Shown here: one piece after another, positions 33,986-43,704 of the stretch
Numbering within the stretch: the stretch's first letter is position 1
Layout of the letters: each line of letters starts with the position of its first letter
Source: Paenibacillus sp. EZ-K15
GTDB taxonomy: Bacteria > Bacillota > Bacilli > Paenibacillales > Paenibacillaceae
Assembly: GCF_002573715.1 (NCBI RefSeq)
Contig: NZ_PDHM01000021.1
Span: 351,772-415,771, forward strand
Length of the DNA: 64,000 nucleotides
Direction of reading: 5' to 3'
The notes under the pieces: generated by a model
The model's database searches: none
What the model was told of the DNA's origin: nothing
The model's input: only the letters and a program-made list of their open reading frames with translations
Made by a program: the position numbers and the translations under genes

Positions 33986-35074
33986 TTAGCTGTGACTGTT
34001 CTTAAACTGCTGCATGAATTCTACCAGCGCCTGAGCGCTCTCATACGGGACGGCGTTATAGACCGAAGCCCGCAAACCGCCGACACTGCGATGACCCTTC
34101 AGACCGACAAAGCCTGCTTGCTCCGACGCCTTTACGAATTCCTTCTCCAGCTCCTCGGAGGCAAGACGGAACGTAATGTTCATATCGGAACGAACCTCTG
34201 CATTCACGCAGCCGCGGTAGAAGCCTTCGCTGTTATCGATGGCATCATAGATGAGTGCGGCTTTCTTGCGATTCATCTCTTGAACGCCTTGCAGGCCACC
34301 CTTCTCCTCAATCCACTTCAGCACTTCGTTGATCATATAGATGCCGAAAGAAGGTGGCGTATTATACAGCGAGTTATTTTTCAAATACGTATTGTAACGG
34401 AGCATAGTCGGCAGATGTTTAGGAGAATCTGTAATCATATCCTCTCTGACGATCACAACCGCAACGCCGGACGGCCCCAAGTTCTTCTGAGCGCCCGCAT
34501 AGACCATCGCGAATTGGTTCAAATCGAACGGACGGCTGAGGATATCGCTCGACATATCACAGATAAGCGGTACCGAACCGGTATCCGGGAATTCCTTAAA
34601 CTGTGTGCCTTCAATCGTTTCATTAGAAGTCAGATGGAGATAAGCTGCATGATCCGACAGCTTGATGTCCTTAAGGCTAGGCAGAGCCATGTACTTGCTC
34701 TCCTCAGAGGAGGCTGCCACATGAGTTTCGCCGATCAGCTTGGCTTCTTTAATCGCCTTGTCAGACCAGCTTCCCGTCATTACATAGTTCGTAACCTGGC
34801 CTTGTCCCAAGAAGTTCATCGGAATCATTGCAAATTGCGTGCTTGCACCGCCTTGGATGAACAACACCTTGTAGCCGGATGGATTCCCCAGCAGGGACAG
34901 CAGGCGCTCCTGCGCTTCGTTATGAACCGCTTCATATACAGCACCGCGATGAGACATTTCCATGATCGACATGCCGGTATCCCCGTAATTGACGAATTCG
35001 GCCTGGGCGCGCTCCAACACTTCAAGCGGCAATGCAGCAGGTCCTGCGTTAAAATTGTATGCTCTCTTGCTCAA
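33986..35074 (-). CDS. serC: Phosphoserine aminotransferase
   Basis: Converts 3-phosphohydroxypyruvate and glutamate to phosphoserine in serine synthesis and also serves pyridoxal phosphate synthesis. The 362-residue enzyme has RAYNFNAGPAALPLEVLERA, EMSHRGAVYEAVHNEAQERL, FIQGGASTQFAMIPMN, the pyridoxal-lysine motif YAGAQKNLGPSGV and the C-terminal VGGLRASVYNAVP. The TTG at 35074 has GGTGGAG at good spacing and gives the conserved (M)SKRAYNFNAG start; a GTG four codons upstream overlaps that site. Monocistronic. Confidence 0.95.
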   Translation of the reverse strand: MSKRAYNFNAGPAALPLEVLERAQAEFVNYGDTGMSIMEMSHRGAVYEAVHNEAQERLLSLLGNPSGYKVLFIQGGASTQFAMIPMNFLGQGQVTNYVMTGSWSDKAIKEAKLIGETHVAASSEESKYMALPSLKDIKLSDHAAYLHLTSNETIEGTQFKEFPDTGSVPLICDMSSDILSRPFDLNQFAMVYAGAQKNLGPSGVAVVIVREDMITDSPKHLPTMLRYNTYLKNNSLYNTPPSFGIYMINEVLKWIEEKGGLQGVQEMNRKKAALIYDAIDNSEGFYRGCVNAEVRSDMNITFRLASEELEKEFVKASEQAGFVGLKGHRSVGGLRASVYNAVPYESAQALVEFMQQFKNSHS

Positions 35075-35175
35075 AAGACTCTCCACCCTTTCTCTACTAT
35101 GAATGCTAATTAACGCTAATCATAGCAACAATCCCATAGACCTTCAAGTGTAATTATTCACATTGATTTCTCCGG

Positions 35176-36078
35176 CTACCAACAGAAGAATTGGAACTTT
35201 CTACTCCAGGATCTCTTTTCTCCGGGTGCCAGGCTTAATTGAATAAACACTTCTGGCGATATAACGTGGCCGGTCCCCCACAGAGCCATATGCGCGACCG
35301 GAAAATCACTAATCTCCCTGACTCCCGCCCTGCTGGCGCTGTGCGTTAGCTCCCAGGAATAAGGATAATCGCTGCCGATAAAGCCTTGCATTCTCCCATA
35401 AAAGGGCTTGTCCGGTCTGGCATTCCAGCCTATCTCGTTATCCTGAACAGACAGCAGGCCCGAGGTATAATCCGATTCGACCTCCGTAAAGCGGACAGGG
35501 ACCGGTAACTTCAGTTTATACTCTGGTCCTACCAGTTCTCCGTTAATCCCTATGAAATTATGAATGTACTCCTCCGTATCCATCCTTTGGCTTCCTTCAT
35601 TGCAGAGCTCATAATCTATCGTCAATGCCGTGTCCTGAATCGAGATTTTCTTAACGAGTTTTGCCCCATACCCTTTGACGTTCCTAGGATGCATTGTATA
35701 TGAAATGCTCACGTCATCCGAAGTGATATCCACATTGAAAGGTTCCACCGGATACGTATACTGAAAGTGATACGGGTCCTCGCTGACCCGTTTGAGAAGG
35801 CCCACTCCTAATTTGGGAAACCACCCACCTACTTCCGCCTTTGCATAACCCATCCCCTCATGCAGTCCAAACTCGTTGCACAATCCGGACCCGGCCTGAG
35901 GGTTAAACCCATCCGCAAACTCATGAACACAGAATGTGTGACCACTCTCGGTCAATTTGACCTGGGTAATGAAACCGGTCCGGTCAAAACGCGTGCCTTG
36001 ATAAAGACCGACTTCCGCTATATCGACTTCCAATTGCCCGTTTGCTAATTGATGTTCCAAAACAATCGCTCCATTCAT
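35176..36078 (-). CDS. Galactose-mutarotase-fold protein of unknown specificity
   Basis: A 300-residue beta-sandwich protein resembling aldose 1-epimerase-like sugar-binding enzymes: FCVHEFADGFNPQAGSGLCN, EFGLHEGMGYA, VEPFNVDITSDDVSISYTMH, YIHNFIGINGELVGPEYKL and the C-terminal FIQLSLAPGEKRSW. Catalytic residues cannot be assigned confidently. The start at ATG 36078 lacks a good ribosome-binding site; the frame extends 14 codons upstream to a TTG. It lies 60 bases downstream of the GH94-like gene and ends the carbohydrate operon, so it probably handles the same sugar. Confidence 0.65.
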   Translation of the reverse strand: MNGAIVLEHQLANGQLEVDIAEVGLYQGTRFDRTGFITQVKLTESGHTFCVHEFADGFNPQAGSGLCNEFGLHEGMGYAKAEVGGWFPKLGVGLLKRVSEDPYHFQYTYPVEPFNVDITSDDVSISYTMHPRNVKGYGAKLVKKISIQDTALTIDYELCNEGSQRMDTEEYIHNFIGINGELVGPEYKLKLPVPVRFTEVESDYTSGLLSVQDNEIGWNARPDKPFYGRMQGFIGSDYPYSWELTHSASRAGVREISDFPVAHMALWGTGHVISPEVFIQLSLAPGEKRSWSRKFQFFCW

Positions 36079-36138
36079 GATGAAGAAGCCCCGGCCAACT
36101 TGCCTGCCGGGGCTTCCCAAATGTTGTATGCTCGTGTG

Positions 36139-38865
36139 TCAGGCAAGCTCGACACGAATTCGTTGACACTCGTCTTCGGATAACGCAGACAGCAAGCTGC
36201 GATCCAATTCGGCAGCCCCCGGTTTCTGACTGCGCAGCTGAATCTTCTCGCCGTTCAGCGTTACCGATTGAATCGTATAACTTCCGTAATCCAATCGCTT
36301 CGGATTGCTGTATACAATCTGAAGCTGTTTACCCGCAAACCGCGTATGCACAGCAGCAGTACCGTCGGCTCCGAATTGCGAAGGACTAAGCTTCGGCTCC
36401 AAGAGCAGATGTCCCAGATTTCCTTTCACTCCAAAAACCTCGGTCAGCATGGTGAGCAAAAGCCAGCTTGCCGACCCGGTAAGAAAGGGATACATCCCTC
36501 TCCCCTTCTCGTTGATGTACTCAGGAATACCCGGATACATCCGGCTGCGTTCAAAGTCATTGCTTAAATCGTAAATCGATTGCAATACCTCGTATCCCTC
36601 TTGGACAAAACCTCTCTTATAGAGAGCGTTAGCGTACATGACGCTCATATGGCTGAACATGGCTCCATTCTCTTTATGTCCGAACGCGAAACCGAATGCC
36701 CGCCCGAGATTTTGCTGAATCTCGCCAAAGTTCGAATTCAGACGATAGCCGATGCTCGGATCTTTTAAATGCCGATCAACCGACTTCGTAATTTGTCCTA
36801 CCTGTTCATCGTCCGCGATTCCGCCCATAACGGCAAAGACCTGGCCTGTGAGCGTCATGCGCACGCCAAGGGGATGATCGCCTTCCACGCGCGCTCCGTC
36901 ATTATTGTAATAACCGTTAAACCACGAGTATCCTTCTTGGCTTGTAATCCATTCTTTGCTGCGCAAATGCCGGATGATCCAGTCCGCTTTCAGTTTCAAA
37001 TCCTTCACAACATCCGTAACGCTAAACTCTCGTTTGTTTCCGGTCACGGAGACTTTAACAGCCTCATAATACTGATCAAGCAGCTCCAGCTTCCCCTGCA
37101 CATCTTCATATGAGACGGGTGCCGTTACCGAATCGAACAGCACAGCCATTTCCTCCGCGATTTCAAGAAACTCAACGCCTTCTCTGTCCTGCCATGCCAG
37201 CAGCAGATCGCCAAGCTGCATCAAATTGCTTGCATAGAACGCAGTAAAGGCTACGCTCTCGCCTCTGTCCGGAGCAAGATCGAGACCATCATTCCAGTCC
37301 GCTCCCTCAAGCTTGATGTTATTGTGCTCACCTACATTAAAGAACGGAACCAGATTCTGCAGCAGCATGTGCTCCAGTATCGTACCTTCGTATACCTCAC
37401 CGTTCACGGTTAAGAGTAGATTCCCATGCTCAGGCAGCCATCCGCTGTCCTTCTCCTTGCACCGACTTACAAATACGTCGCGGAAATAGGTCTGCGGCTG
37501 CTTCAGGAAATCCAAATCCCCGCTCTGATCCAAATAAAGCAGCGTCGTCATGAACGGCCATGCACCGTGATCCATCCATACGCGCGGTATGTTGTTCCGG
37601 TCAGCGATAAACTCACCGGGCTTCGTTCCAATAATTGTAGCATTGCTTCCATCAATCCGTACACCCGCATAATTATTAAGCAGCAGATACCGGACCTCGG
37701 ATGGTTCCATGATCATCAATGCCAGGCAGTCCTGCCAGAGGTCACGCCATCCACGTCCTCCACGGCCATAGTCATGATAAGGAAGAAATGAGTTGCCATA
37801 GAGACGCCTCAATATCGGCTGCAAGGTTACCCATTTCATCCACAAGTCCTGCTGCTGATCGCCGGTATGGAAGGATACGGTATTCAGTTTGTCATTCCAA
37901 TAGGCTTCATTCTGAGCAAGCAGCTCATCAAAGCGCTTCTCCGATAAATACGTTTCGGCAAGTCTTCCGGTCTCGGCGCGATCTTCCGAAATGACCATCG
38001 CCATAACATAAGCCCTGGATTCGCCAGGCTGCAGTTGAACCCCCGCAAACCGCAGACCTCCAATGGCCTCATATCCCTCCAAGGAGTCACCTGCCTGCGC
38101 GCCCGCTTGCTTATTGGCAATGACAGCCTCAGGCCAATCGAGAGCGCCGCCTTCCCCAATATACTCTTCAAGCACCGGAAAATAGCCGATCGGTTCCGCA
38201 CCGTCCGCTTCCGCACCTAGGACGCTGTAGGATACGTGATTGATACGGTGACCCCGCTCGTCAAATGAGAGAGCAGGCTGGACTTCGATCCCTTTGCGAT
38301 GGACAAAGATCCGGTGAAGCAGGGATGTCACGTGACGGTGGTCCCGCAGGTCGTCTGCCGAACGGCCATACAGCGGGATCGCCGCGGTAGGGGTCAGTTT
38401 TAGCGTCTGCTCGCCTACGTTGGTCAGCGTTACTTTCATTAACTCGATTTTGTCATCCGTTACCGGAACGAAGCTGGTTACTTCCGCTTGCAGTCCGGCT
38501 TCCCCGTTCATCCGTGTCAGCTTATGCCATAAAAACCCGGCTGCCAATTGGCTTTCTTCTTCTTTGTTCATGAACCGGTTTGCATTCTGCTTGGCTGAAT
38601 TTCCGGTTACGGACCATGCGCCATGCCCGTCAATATGCACCCAGAAGTTACGTGCGGACTTGGAATTATGTAGATCCTCCACCGATACGGGCGACATGAA
38701 AAACGTATTATGACTGCTGGTCATTTCACCGTGAAGATTCGGCGTGACGGCCGACATCATGCCGGCCTCATTCACTAAAGGAAAATATAAATAGTTATGA
38801 TGTTCGGGATTACGCAACGTAAAGACCCCATGGTTTCCCTCAAACTTCCATCCTGTTGATTTCAT
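36139..38865 (-). CDS. GH94-like glycoside phosphorylase
   Basis: A 908-residue clan GH-Q enzyme: an N-terminal beta-sandwich (GVFTLRNPEHHNYLYFPLVN... and the jelly-roll up to about 300), a helical linker, then an (alpha/alpha)6 barrel with YGRGGRGWRDLWQDCLALM and LEGADWNDGLDL, in which the Asp of ADWND is the usual general acid. Such enzymes split beta-linked oligosaccharides with phosphate to give a sugar 1-phosphate. There is no signal peptide, so it works on imported sugar. The ABC transporter and LacI regulator next to it support this. Specificity (beta-1,2-, 1,3- or 1,4-glucoside) cannot be read from sequence; related families GH149/GH161 remain possible. Confidence 0.82.
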   Translation of the reverse strand: MKSTGWKFEGNHGVFTLRNPEHHNYLYFPLVNEAGMMSAVTPNLHGEMTSSHNTFFMSPVSVEDLHNSKSARNFWVHIDGHGAWSVTGNSAKQNANRFMNKEEESQLAAGFLWHKLTRMNGEAGLQAEVTSFVPVTDDKIELMKVTLTNVGEQTLKLTPTAAIPLYGRSADDLRDHRHVTSLLHRIFVHRKGIEVQPALSFDERGHRINHVSYSVLGAEADGAEPIGYFPVLEEYIGEGGALDWPEAVIANKQAGAQAGDSLEGYEAIGGLRFAGVQLQPGESRAYVMAMVISEDRAETGRLAETYLSEKRFDELLAQNEAYWNDKLNTVSFHTGDQQQDLWMKWVTLQPILRRLYGNSFLPYHDYGRGGRGWRDLWQDCLALMIMEPSEVRYLLLNNYAGVRIDGSNATIIGTKPGEFIADRNNIPRVWMDHGAWPFMTTLLYLDQSGDLDFLKQPQTYFRDVFVSRCKEKDSGWLPEHGNLLLTVNGEVYEGTILEHMLLQNLVPFFNVGEHNNIKLEGADWNDGLDLAPDRGESVAFTAFYASNLMQLGDLLLAWQDREGVEFLEIAEEMAVLFDSVTAPVSYEDVQGKLELLDQYYEAVKVSVTGNKREFSVTDVVKDLKLKADWIIRHLRSKEWITSQEGYSWFNGYYNNDGARVEGDHPLGVRMTLTGQVFAVMGGIADDEQVGQITKSVDRHLKDPSIGYRLNSNFGEIQQNLGRAFGFAFGHKENGAMFSHMSVMYANALYKRGFVQEGYEVLQSIYDLSNDFERSRMYPGIPEYINEKGRGMYPFLTGSASWLLLTMLTEVFGVKGNLGHLLLEPKLSPSQFGADGTAAVHTRFAGKQLQIVYSNPKRLDYGSYTIQSVTLNGEKIQLRSQKPGAAELDRSLLSALSEDECQRIRVELA

Positions 38866-38890
38866 ATCGCGATCTCTTCCCTTCTATGCC

Positions 38891-39727
38891 TTAGGATTTG
38901 ACGGCTCCGGCCAGCGCCCCGTCCACCAGATATTTCTGTATGAACGTGTACAGAATGATCAATGGCGCCGCTACGATCGTAATTCCGCATGCAAGCAGCG
39001 GCCAGTTATTCCCGTATTGCCCCCTGAATTCCTTTAGGCCAAACGTAATAGGATAGTTGGACGGACTCGGGAGATACATGATCGGACCGACAAAATCATT
39101 CCAGATTCCAATCGCGGTCAGAATGACGCCCGTTGCGATAACCGGCTTCATCAGCGGCAGAATGATCTGGAACAGGTAACGGATATAACCGGAACCATCC
39201 ATCCCGGCGGCCTCATCCAGATCGCGGCTAATCGACTTGATGTAGCCGACAAACATCATGAACACAACGCCCGTTCCCGTCGTTTTCAGCAAGATATAAC
39301 CAAGCTTGGTATCATACCCGAAGAACGAAACACTCTCCTTGAAGGACAGCATGAGTTTATACTGGGCAACCATCGGATTCGGAAGAAACTGGGACAGCAA
39401 AAAGAACATATATATGAAGCCGCTCCACATCACATATCCGCGCGCGACCGGAAACGCCGCAAACAACGACACGATGATGGTCAGTACCGTCGCAGCTACC
39501 GTATAAATTAAGCTGTTCGCGAAATAACCGGCGAAATTGCCCTCAGACCATGCCTGCGTATAATTACCCCATTCCATGTTCTGGACGATCCCGATCGGAT
39601 TGAGCAAGTATTCGTTGAAGGACTTAAGTGATACGTTGAATACGAGCAGAAGCGGAACGACATACAGAATCAGCAGCAAACATATGACGGCGTAAGAAAG
39701 AATTTGCGTGGTTTTGGAATTTCGCAT
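38891..39727 (-). CDS. Carbohydrate ABC transporter permease (MalG type)
   Basis: Inner-membrane permease, 278 residues, six hydrophobic segments, with the EAA loop DEAAGMDGSGYIRYLFQIILP that docks the ATPase. The TGA of the upstream permease overlaps the ATG (TGATG), so the two are translationally coupled. No ATPase gene is in the operon; a shared MsmX-type ATPase elsewhere would energise it, as is usual for such systems. Confidence 0.92.
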   Translation of the reverse strand: MRNSKTTQILSYAVICLLLILYVVPLLLVFNVSLKSFNEYLLNPIGIVQNMEWGNYTQAWSEGNFAGYFANSLIYTVAATVLTIIVSLFAAFPVARGYVMWSGFIYMFFLLSQFLPNPMVAQYKLMLSFKESVSFFGYDTKLGYILLKTTGTGVVFMMFVGYIKSISRDLDEAAGMDGSGYIRYLFQIILPLMKPVIATGVILTAIGIWNDFVGPIMYLPSPSNYPITFGLKEFRGQYGNNWPLLACGITIVAAPLIILYTFIQKYLVDGALAGAVKS

Positions 39728-40620
39728 CAATACTCCACCTCTCTCTTACGCGTCTGTCTGACAGCCACCACAACAAAGAGGAGAATAATCAGGAACTGCA
39801 CAACGGACAGCGCCGAAGGAAGGCCCATTTCCAAGCTTCCCCGGAACGTCTCTTTGTACACGTCGTAAGCCATCGTCCTTGTATTGAAGCGACCGTCTGT
39901 TGTCGCCAAAATGATATCAAAGGTAGACATTGCGCCAATGATGGATAACAGCATATTCACCGTGAAGGATGGTGCGATCAGGGGGAAGGTAATATGACGG
40001 AAAGATTGCCACTTGCTGGTGCCGTCAATATGACCCGCCTCGTATAAATCTTTAGGGACCGATTGGAGTCCGGCCAGAAAGATCAGCATGGAATAGCCCA
40101 TGTACATCCAAATTTGGACGAAAATAATATAGCCGAACGCGTGAGTGAAGCTCCCAAAGAACATGTCCTGATAGCCGAAGAGAGCGTCGTAGAGGCGATT
40201 GACAGGTCCGTTTAACGGATCGAACATCATCCCCCAGATGAGAGCAACGACAGCTACGCCCAGTACAACCGGCAAGAAGAATACCGCGCGATAGAAATAA
40301 TCGCCTTTTAGGCGCTGGTTAATGATGACGGCGATAAACAGAGCGACCCCGTTCTGCACGATCGTAACAACGAACATAAAGATCAGGGTGTTTACGATGG
40401 AACGCCACCGCTCCCCTGAGTTCCCCGAGAAGAATAATTCCTTATAATTATCAAGCCCGACAAATTGGTACGTGCTGCCCGGGAGGTTCTTGACATCGGT
40501 AAAGGAATAGATGACCGTCAGGATCGATGGTCCAAAATAAAACACGATGTAAAGCGCCATCGGTATCAGCAGCAGCAATAAGGGTATGAATCGGTTAAAT
40601 CCTTTTCCAAATGGATACAT
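39727..40620 (-). CDS. Carbohydrate ABC transporter permease (MalF type)
   Basis: A 297-residue permease with six hydrophobic segments beginning at FIPLLLLLIPMALYIVFYFG and the EAA loop YEAGHIDGTSKWQSFRHITFPL. The ATG at 40620 follows GAGGTGAGAG; the frame extends upstream without a better start. It pairs with the MalG-type permease and receives sugar from the binding protein encoded just upstream, beyond an intercistronic hairpin. Confidence 0.92.
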   Translation of the reverse strand: MYPFGKGFNRFIPLLLLLIPMALYIVFYFGPSILTVIYSFTDVKNLPGSTYQFVGLDNYKELFFSGNSGERWRSIVNTLIFMFVVTIVQNGVALFIAVIINQRLKGDYFYRAVFFLPVVLGVAVVALIWGMMFDPLNGPVNRLYDALFGYQDMFFGSFTHAFGYIIFVQIWMYMGYSMLIFLAGLQSVPKDLYEAGHIDGTSKWQSFRHITFPLIAPSFTVNMLLSIIGAMSTFDIILATTDGRFNTRTMAYDVYKETFRGSLEMGLPSALSVVQFLIILLFVVVAVRQTRKREVEY

Positions 40621-40654
40621 CTCTCTCACCTCGCAAAATCCCATTTCAATAAAT

Positions 40655-40681
40655 GTCGGGGCCTGCTGCACAGACCCCGAC
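40655..40681 (-). promoter_or_regulatory. Intercistronic hairpin between binding-protein and permease genes
   Basis: GTCGGGG / CCCCGAC 7-bp GC-rich stem with a 13-base loop and no T-run. Such structures protect the upstream mRNA and lower permease expression relative to the binding protein; that effect is inferred here. Confidence 0.6.
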
Positions 40682-40727
40682 TACAGTATGGTTCATTCTA
40701 TATAGGTCTCTTTATAATAGAAGAATC

Positions 40728-42068
40728 TTATTTCGGAGCAGCAGCTTCCCATTCTTTTTGTTGAATGTCAGCCAGCTCTTTTGCTGTTTTGTATGGACCG
40801 CCCGGTGCCAGGAATTCTGTATGAACACCTTCTGCAGCCAGATGCTCGCCAATATTTTGACGGTTAATCATCATGATTTCGTACGCCAATTCGAACTCTC
40901 CGAGATATGGGGTCAGTTCATTGTCAATAAAGTCGCTTTCCGTCTGAATGTTATCCTGTGTCGGGATGAAACCGGCAGCTTTCACGAATGTCGTGTAATT
41001 TTCCGGCTCGGAGAAGAATTCAAGCCATTTTAGGGCTCCTTCTTTGTTCGGTCCCTTCTCGGTTGCATACCAGGTTACGTCATACTTGCCGACAAAAGAG
41101 GCATTCTTGGCTGCATCTTCCGTAGCCGGAAGCGGGAAGTAACCGAATTTCAGCTCCGGATTTGCTGCTGCGACGGTTGGAGCATCCCAAGAGCCATCAG
41201 CCAGCATGGCCGCTTTTCCTGTTGCAAAATAGGAAGGCGCTGTTGCATAATCAATCCCCATGAATCCGTCAATCATGTAATTGTCTTGAAGCGTCTTCAT
41301 TTTTTCCAATACTTCGATTGCTTGTTCATCGTTATAAGCCGTTTCGCCTTTCCAAACGCCTTCAATCCACTTCTGCTGGTCTCCGCCGCCCAGAATTTTG
41401 GCTTGCAGGGCGAATACAGGGAGTTTCAAAGGCCATACGTCTTTACCTGCAACAACAATCGGGGTAATGCCTTTGGCTTTTAGATCATCATTGAGCTTGA
41501 TGAACTCCGACCACGTTTTCGGAACACTCAATCCATTCTGTTCAAAGATCTCCTTATTGTAGAACAGACCGGACATCGCAACCTTGCCCGTTGGAATCGC
41601 ATACACTTTATCGTTATAAGTTCCGGCTTTTTCAATATCGTTAGCGTTATAATTCTTAATGAAGGCTTGGTCGGATAAATCCGCGATCAATCCCGTATCA
41701 ATCCACTGCTGCCAATCAGGTACTTTCGCACCCGGTGTCCATTCCTGCGGGGAAAGTCTCATTCCCGATAAATCAGCCAAAACGTCGACGTCATTAGCGG
41801 TAATTCTTGCTCTCTGCGCCTGCTTGTATTCGTCATCCGGACCCGTAGTGGTATACTCTATCGTATACTCAGGATACTTCTCTTCAAATTTCTTGTTGAT
41901 CTCTTCAACCGCTTTATTGATGTTATCTTGTTTCCAGTGTAAAATTTTGATGACCTTTTTATCACCTTTCGCAGGTGTACCTTTATCGGCTGAATCACTG
42001 CTTCCGCAAGCCGCTAGCGAGAAAGTCAGAGCACCCGCCAAAAGTATTGCTGATAATTTCTTAATCAT
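40728..42068 (-). CDS. Extracellular sugar-binding lipoprotein of the GH94 locus
   Basis: ABC-type solute-binding protein family 1, 446 residues. The signal peptide MIKKLSAILLAGALTFSLAA ends in a lipobox LAAC at about residue 21, followed by GSSDSADKG. The mature protein has the family features (IKILHWKQDNINKAVEEINK, KVYAIPTGKVAMSGLFYNKE, GKAAMLADGSWD). It is first in the operon; the ATG at 42068 follows AAGGAA. A perfect TATAAT (42172-42167) and an operator-like palindrome (42199-42212) lie upstream. Confidence 0.92.
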   Translation of the reverse strand: MIKKLSAILLAGALTFSLAACGSSDSADKGTPAKGDKKVIKILHWKQDNINKAVEEINKKFEEKYPEYTIEYTTTGPDDEYKQAQRARITANDVDVLADLSGMRLSPQEWTPGAKVPDWQQWIDTGLIADLSDQAFIKNYNANDIEKAGTYNDKVYAIPTGKVAMSGLFYNKEIFEQNGLSVPKTWSEFIKLNDDLKAKGITPIVVAGKDVWPLKLPVFALQAKILGGGDQQKWIEGVWKGETAYNDEQAIEVLEKMKTLQDNYMIDGFMGIDYATAPSYFATGKAAMLADGSWDAPTVAAANPELKFGYFPLPATEDAAKNASFVGKYDVTWYATEKGPNKEGALKWLEFFSEPENYTTFVKAAGFIPTQDNIQTESDFIDNELTPYLGEFELAYEIMMINRQNIGEHLAAEGVHTEFLAPGGPYKTAKELADIQQKEWEAAAPK

Positions 42069-42198
42069 TTCCTTACCCCCTGAAATTAAAGTGCAATTCA
42101 TTATGAAACCGGATTCATCATTCCGCTTTTTCTCGCCCAGTACAATCTTGATGTTACGAAACAATAATTATAAATTTTCGAAATTCAGCGAAATATAC

Positions 42199-42212
42199 CG
42201 AAAGCGGTTTCG
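42199..42212 (-). promoter_or_regulatory. LacI-type operator near the sugar-transport promoter
   Basis: CGAAAGCGGTTTCG, a near-perfect palindrome of the LacI-family GAAAnCGnTTTC kind, 27 bases upstream of the -10 box (TATAAT, 42172-42167) of the binding-protein gene. It could also be read as a degenerate cre site. Confidence 0.55.
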
Positions 42213-42374
42213 CAAGGCCTATTATTACTCATAATATTTTGTTTGTCAAAGCTTTTTTTCTCTTTCCCAAAATATTTTGTTATTGAACGCGATTCAGCTT
42301 TATTCCTTTCTATTACAAGCATCCTGACTACTCTCTTCATTGACTTACCTAGTTAAAGCAGATACACTAATTTA

Positions 42375-42387
42375 CGAAACAGTTTCG
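42375..42387 (+). promoter_or_regulatory. Second LacI-type operator upstream of the lacI-type gene
   Basis: CGAAACAGTTTCG shares the CGAAA...TTTCG arms with the site at 42199-42212. The two sites are 176 bp apart, between the divergent genes; looping is possible. Confidence 0.5.
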
Positions 42388-42483
42388 CTTCTGTACTGAA
42401 TAACGGACAAGTAGCAATCATACTTAACGAAAACTCACGAAAATTATGAAATGATAATATAAACAGAATAAGGGGCGTTTTGC

Positions 42484-43527
42484 ATGGCGTTAAACATCAA
42501 AACAATCGCTAAAATGGCCGGGGTATCCGTATCCACCGTCTCCAAGATTATCAACAACTACAGTGATGTATCCGAAGAGACCAAAGCACGCGTGTTGGAA
42601 ATTATGAAAGAGACGGGATACACCCCTTCCAATTCTGCGAAAACATTAGCAACCAAGAAATCGAATTTAATCGGCATCATATTTGCGGGAAAGCTGAATG
42701 TCGATTTTACTCATCCTTTTTTTGTTGAAGTTCTCAATTCCTTTAAGAAGCAAATGGGGGTTCTCGGTTACGATCTACTGTTTTTTTCAAATGAGAAATT
42801 CCAAGGGGATGACGCCGACTACCTCGGCCGATGTCGTCATTATCAGGTGGATGGCTGTGTCATTATATCCGGCGAGGAAATCGAGCCCTCGATTAAAGAG
42901 CTGGATGAGAGCGATATTCCGTGTATCGGGGTCGATATTGAACTGTTCGGCGAAATGTCGGGGCATATCATGTCCGATAATTATAAAATGTCCTCGAAGG
43001 TCGTGGAGCATTTCTATCTTCAAGGCTTCAGAGACTTGGGGTTCATCGGAGGCAGCAAGGAGTCTGAAATCTCCAACAAGCGTGAAGCCGGTTATCGTAA
43101 CGCCATGGATAGCTTCGGGCTTCCAGCCCGTGCGGAATGGTTCCTAAGCGGTGAAGATTTTCATGAGGCAAGCGGATACAAAGCCATGACACGGCTGATC
43201 CAAGCGGGTTCCCTTCCTCGCGCGATCTTTGCGGCCTCCGATCAGATTGCGATTGGAGCCATCCAAGCGCTTCAGGAACATGGCCTGAAGGTCCCTGACG
43301 ATGTATCGATCATCGGTTGTGACGATATTGAGGCGTGCAAATATACAACACCCAAACTAACGACGATTCGGCAAAACAAAGAGAAAATCGGTCGCCTGGC
43401 AGCGCTCATGCTCTACGACCTTATCCATAAACAATCGCCCATCAGCTCCTTTGTCGTAGAGCCTGAACTCATCGTTCGGGAATCTTGCGGAAGCAATACG
43501 CATCACTACGGATACTTTAAAGAGTAA
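42484..43527 (+). CDS. LacI-family transcriptional regulator of the GH94 locus
   Basis: A 347-residue sugar-responsive repressor: N-terminal helix-turn-helix (IKTIAKMAGVSVSTVSKIIN...), hinge (TPSNSAKTLATKKSNLIG), and a periplasmic-binding-protein-like effector domain (PFFVEVLNSFKKQMGVLGYD, AIFAASDQIAIGAIQALQEH, VPDDVSIIGCDDIEACKYTT). It is divergent from the transporter operon with two palindromes between, the usual layout of a local regulator. The ATG is preceded by a poor ribosome-binding site (AAGGGGCG). Effector is presumably the imported oligosaccharide or a product. Confidence 0.92.
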   Translation: MALNIKTIAKMAGVSVSTVSKIINNYSDVSEETKARVLEIMKETGYTPSNSAKTLATKKSNLIGIIFAGKLNVDFTHPFFVEVLNSFKKQMGVLGYDLLFFSNEKFQGDDADYLGRCRHYQVDGCVIISGEEIEPSIKELDESDIPCIGVDIELFGEMSGHIMSDNYKMSSKVVEHFYLQGFRDLGFIGGSKESEISNKREAGYRNAMDSFGLPARAEWFLSGEDFHEASGYKAMTRLIQAGSLPRAIFAASDQIAIGAIQALQEHGLKVPDDVSIIGCDDIEACKYTTPKLTTIRQNKEKIGRLAALMLYDLIHKQSPISSFVVEPELIVRESCGSNTHHYGYFKE

Positions 43528-43660
43528 AGCTGGGGTAAGGGAGTAAGGGGCTGCTTCAGCCAAGAGCAAGGCTATTCATGCCTGCCTTTGAAAATAGCCC
43601 TTGTTCTCCCTAGGTATGGTCATCCTCGCCTAACCTAGCTAGGCTTTATATGTGTGCAAA

Positions 43661-43693
43661 AAAAAGCCCAGGGCATGATGCCCTAGGCTTTTT
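43661..43693 (-). terminator. Terminator of glnA
   Basis: AAAAAGCCCAGGGCAT / ATGCCCTAGGCTTTTT 16-bp stem with one mismatch and a one-base centre, followed on the minus strand by a T-run. It may also stop transcripts of the lacI-type gene. Confidence 0.85.
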
Positions 43694-43704
43694 GACGTTG
43701 TTTA

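Noticed and set aside
33980..35113. 377-codon + strand frame opposite serC
   Set aside because: It lies antisense to serC, whose product has every family motif; the frame has no ribosome-binding site and unlikely composition.
42199..42212. Reading the CGAAAGCGGTTTCG palindrome as a cre site
   Set aside because: It lacks the T-G step of cre, and a sister palindrome plus a divergent LacI gene fit a local operator better.
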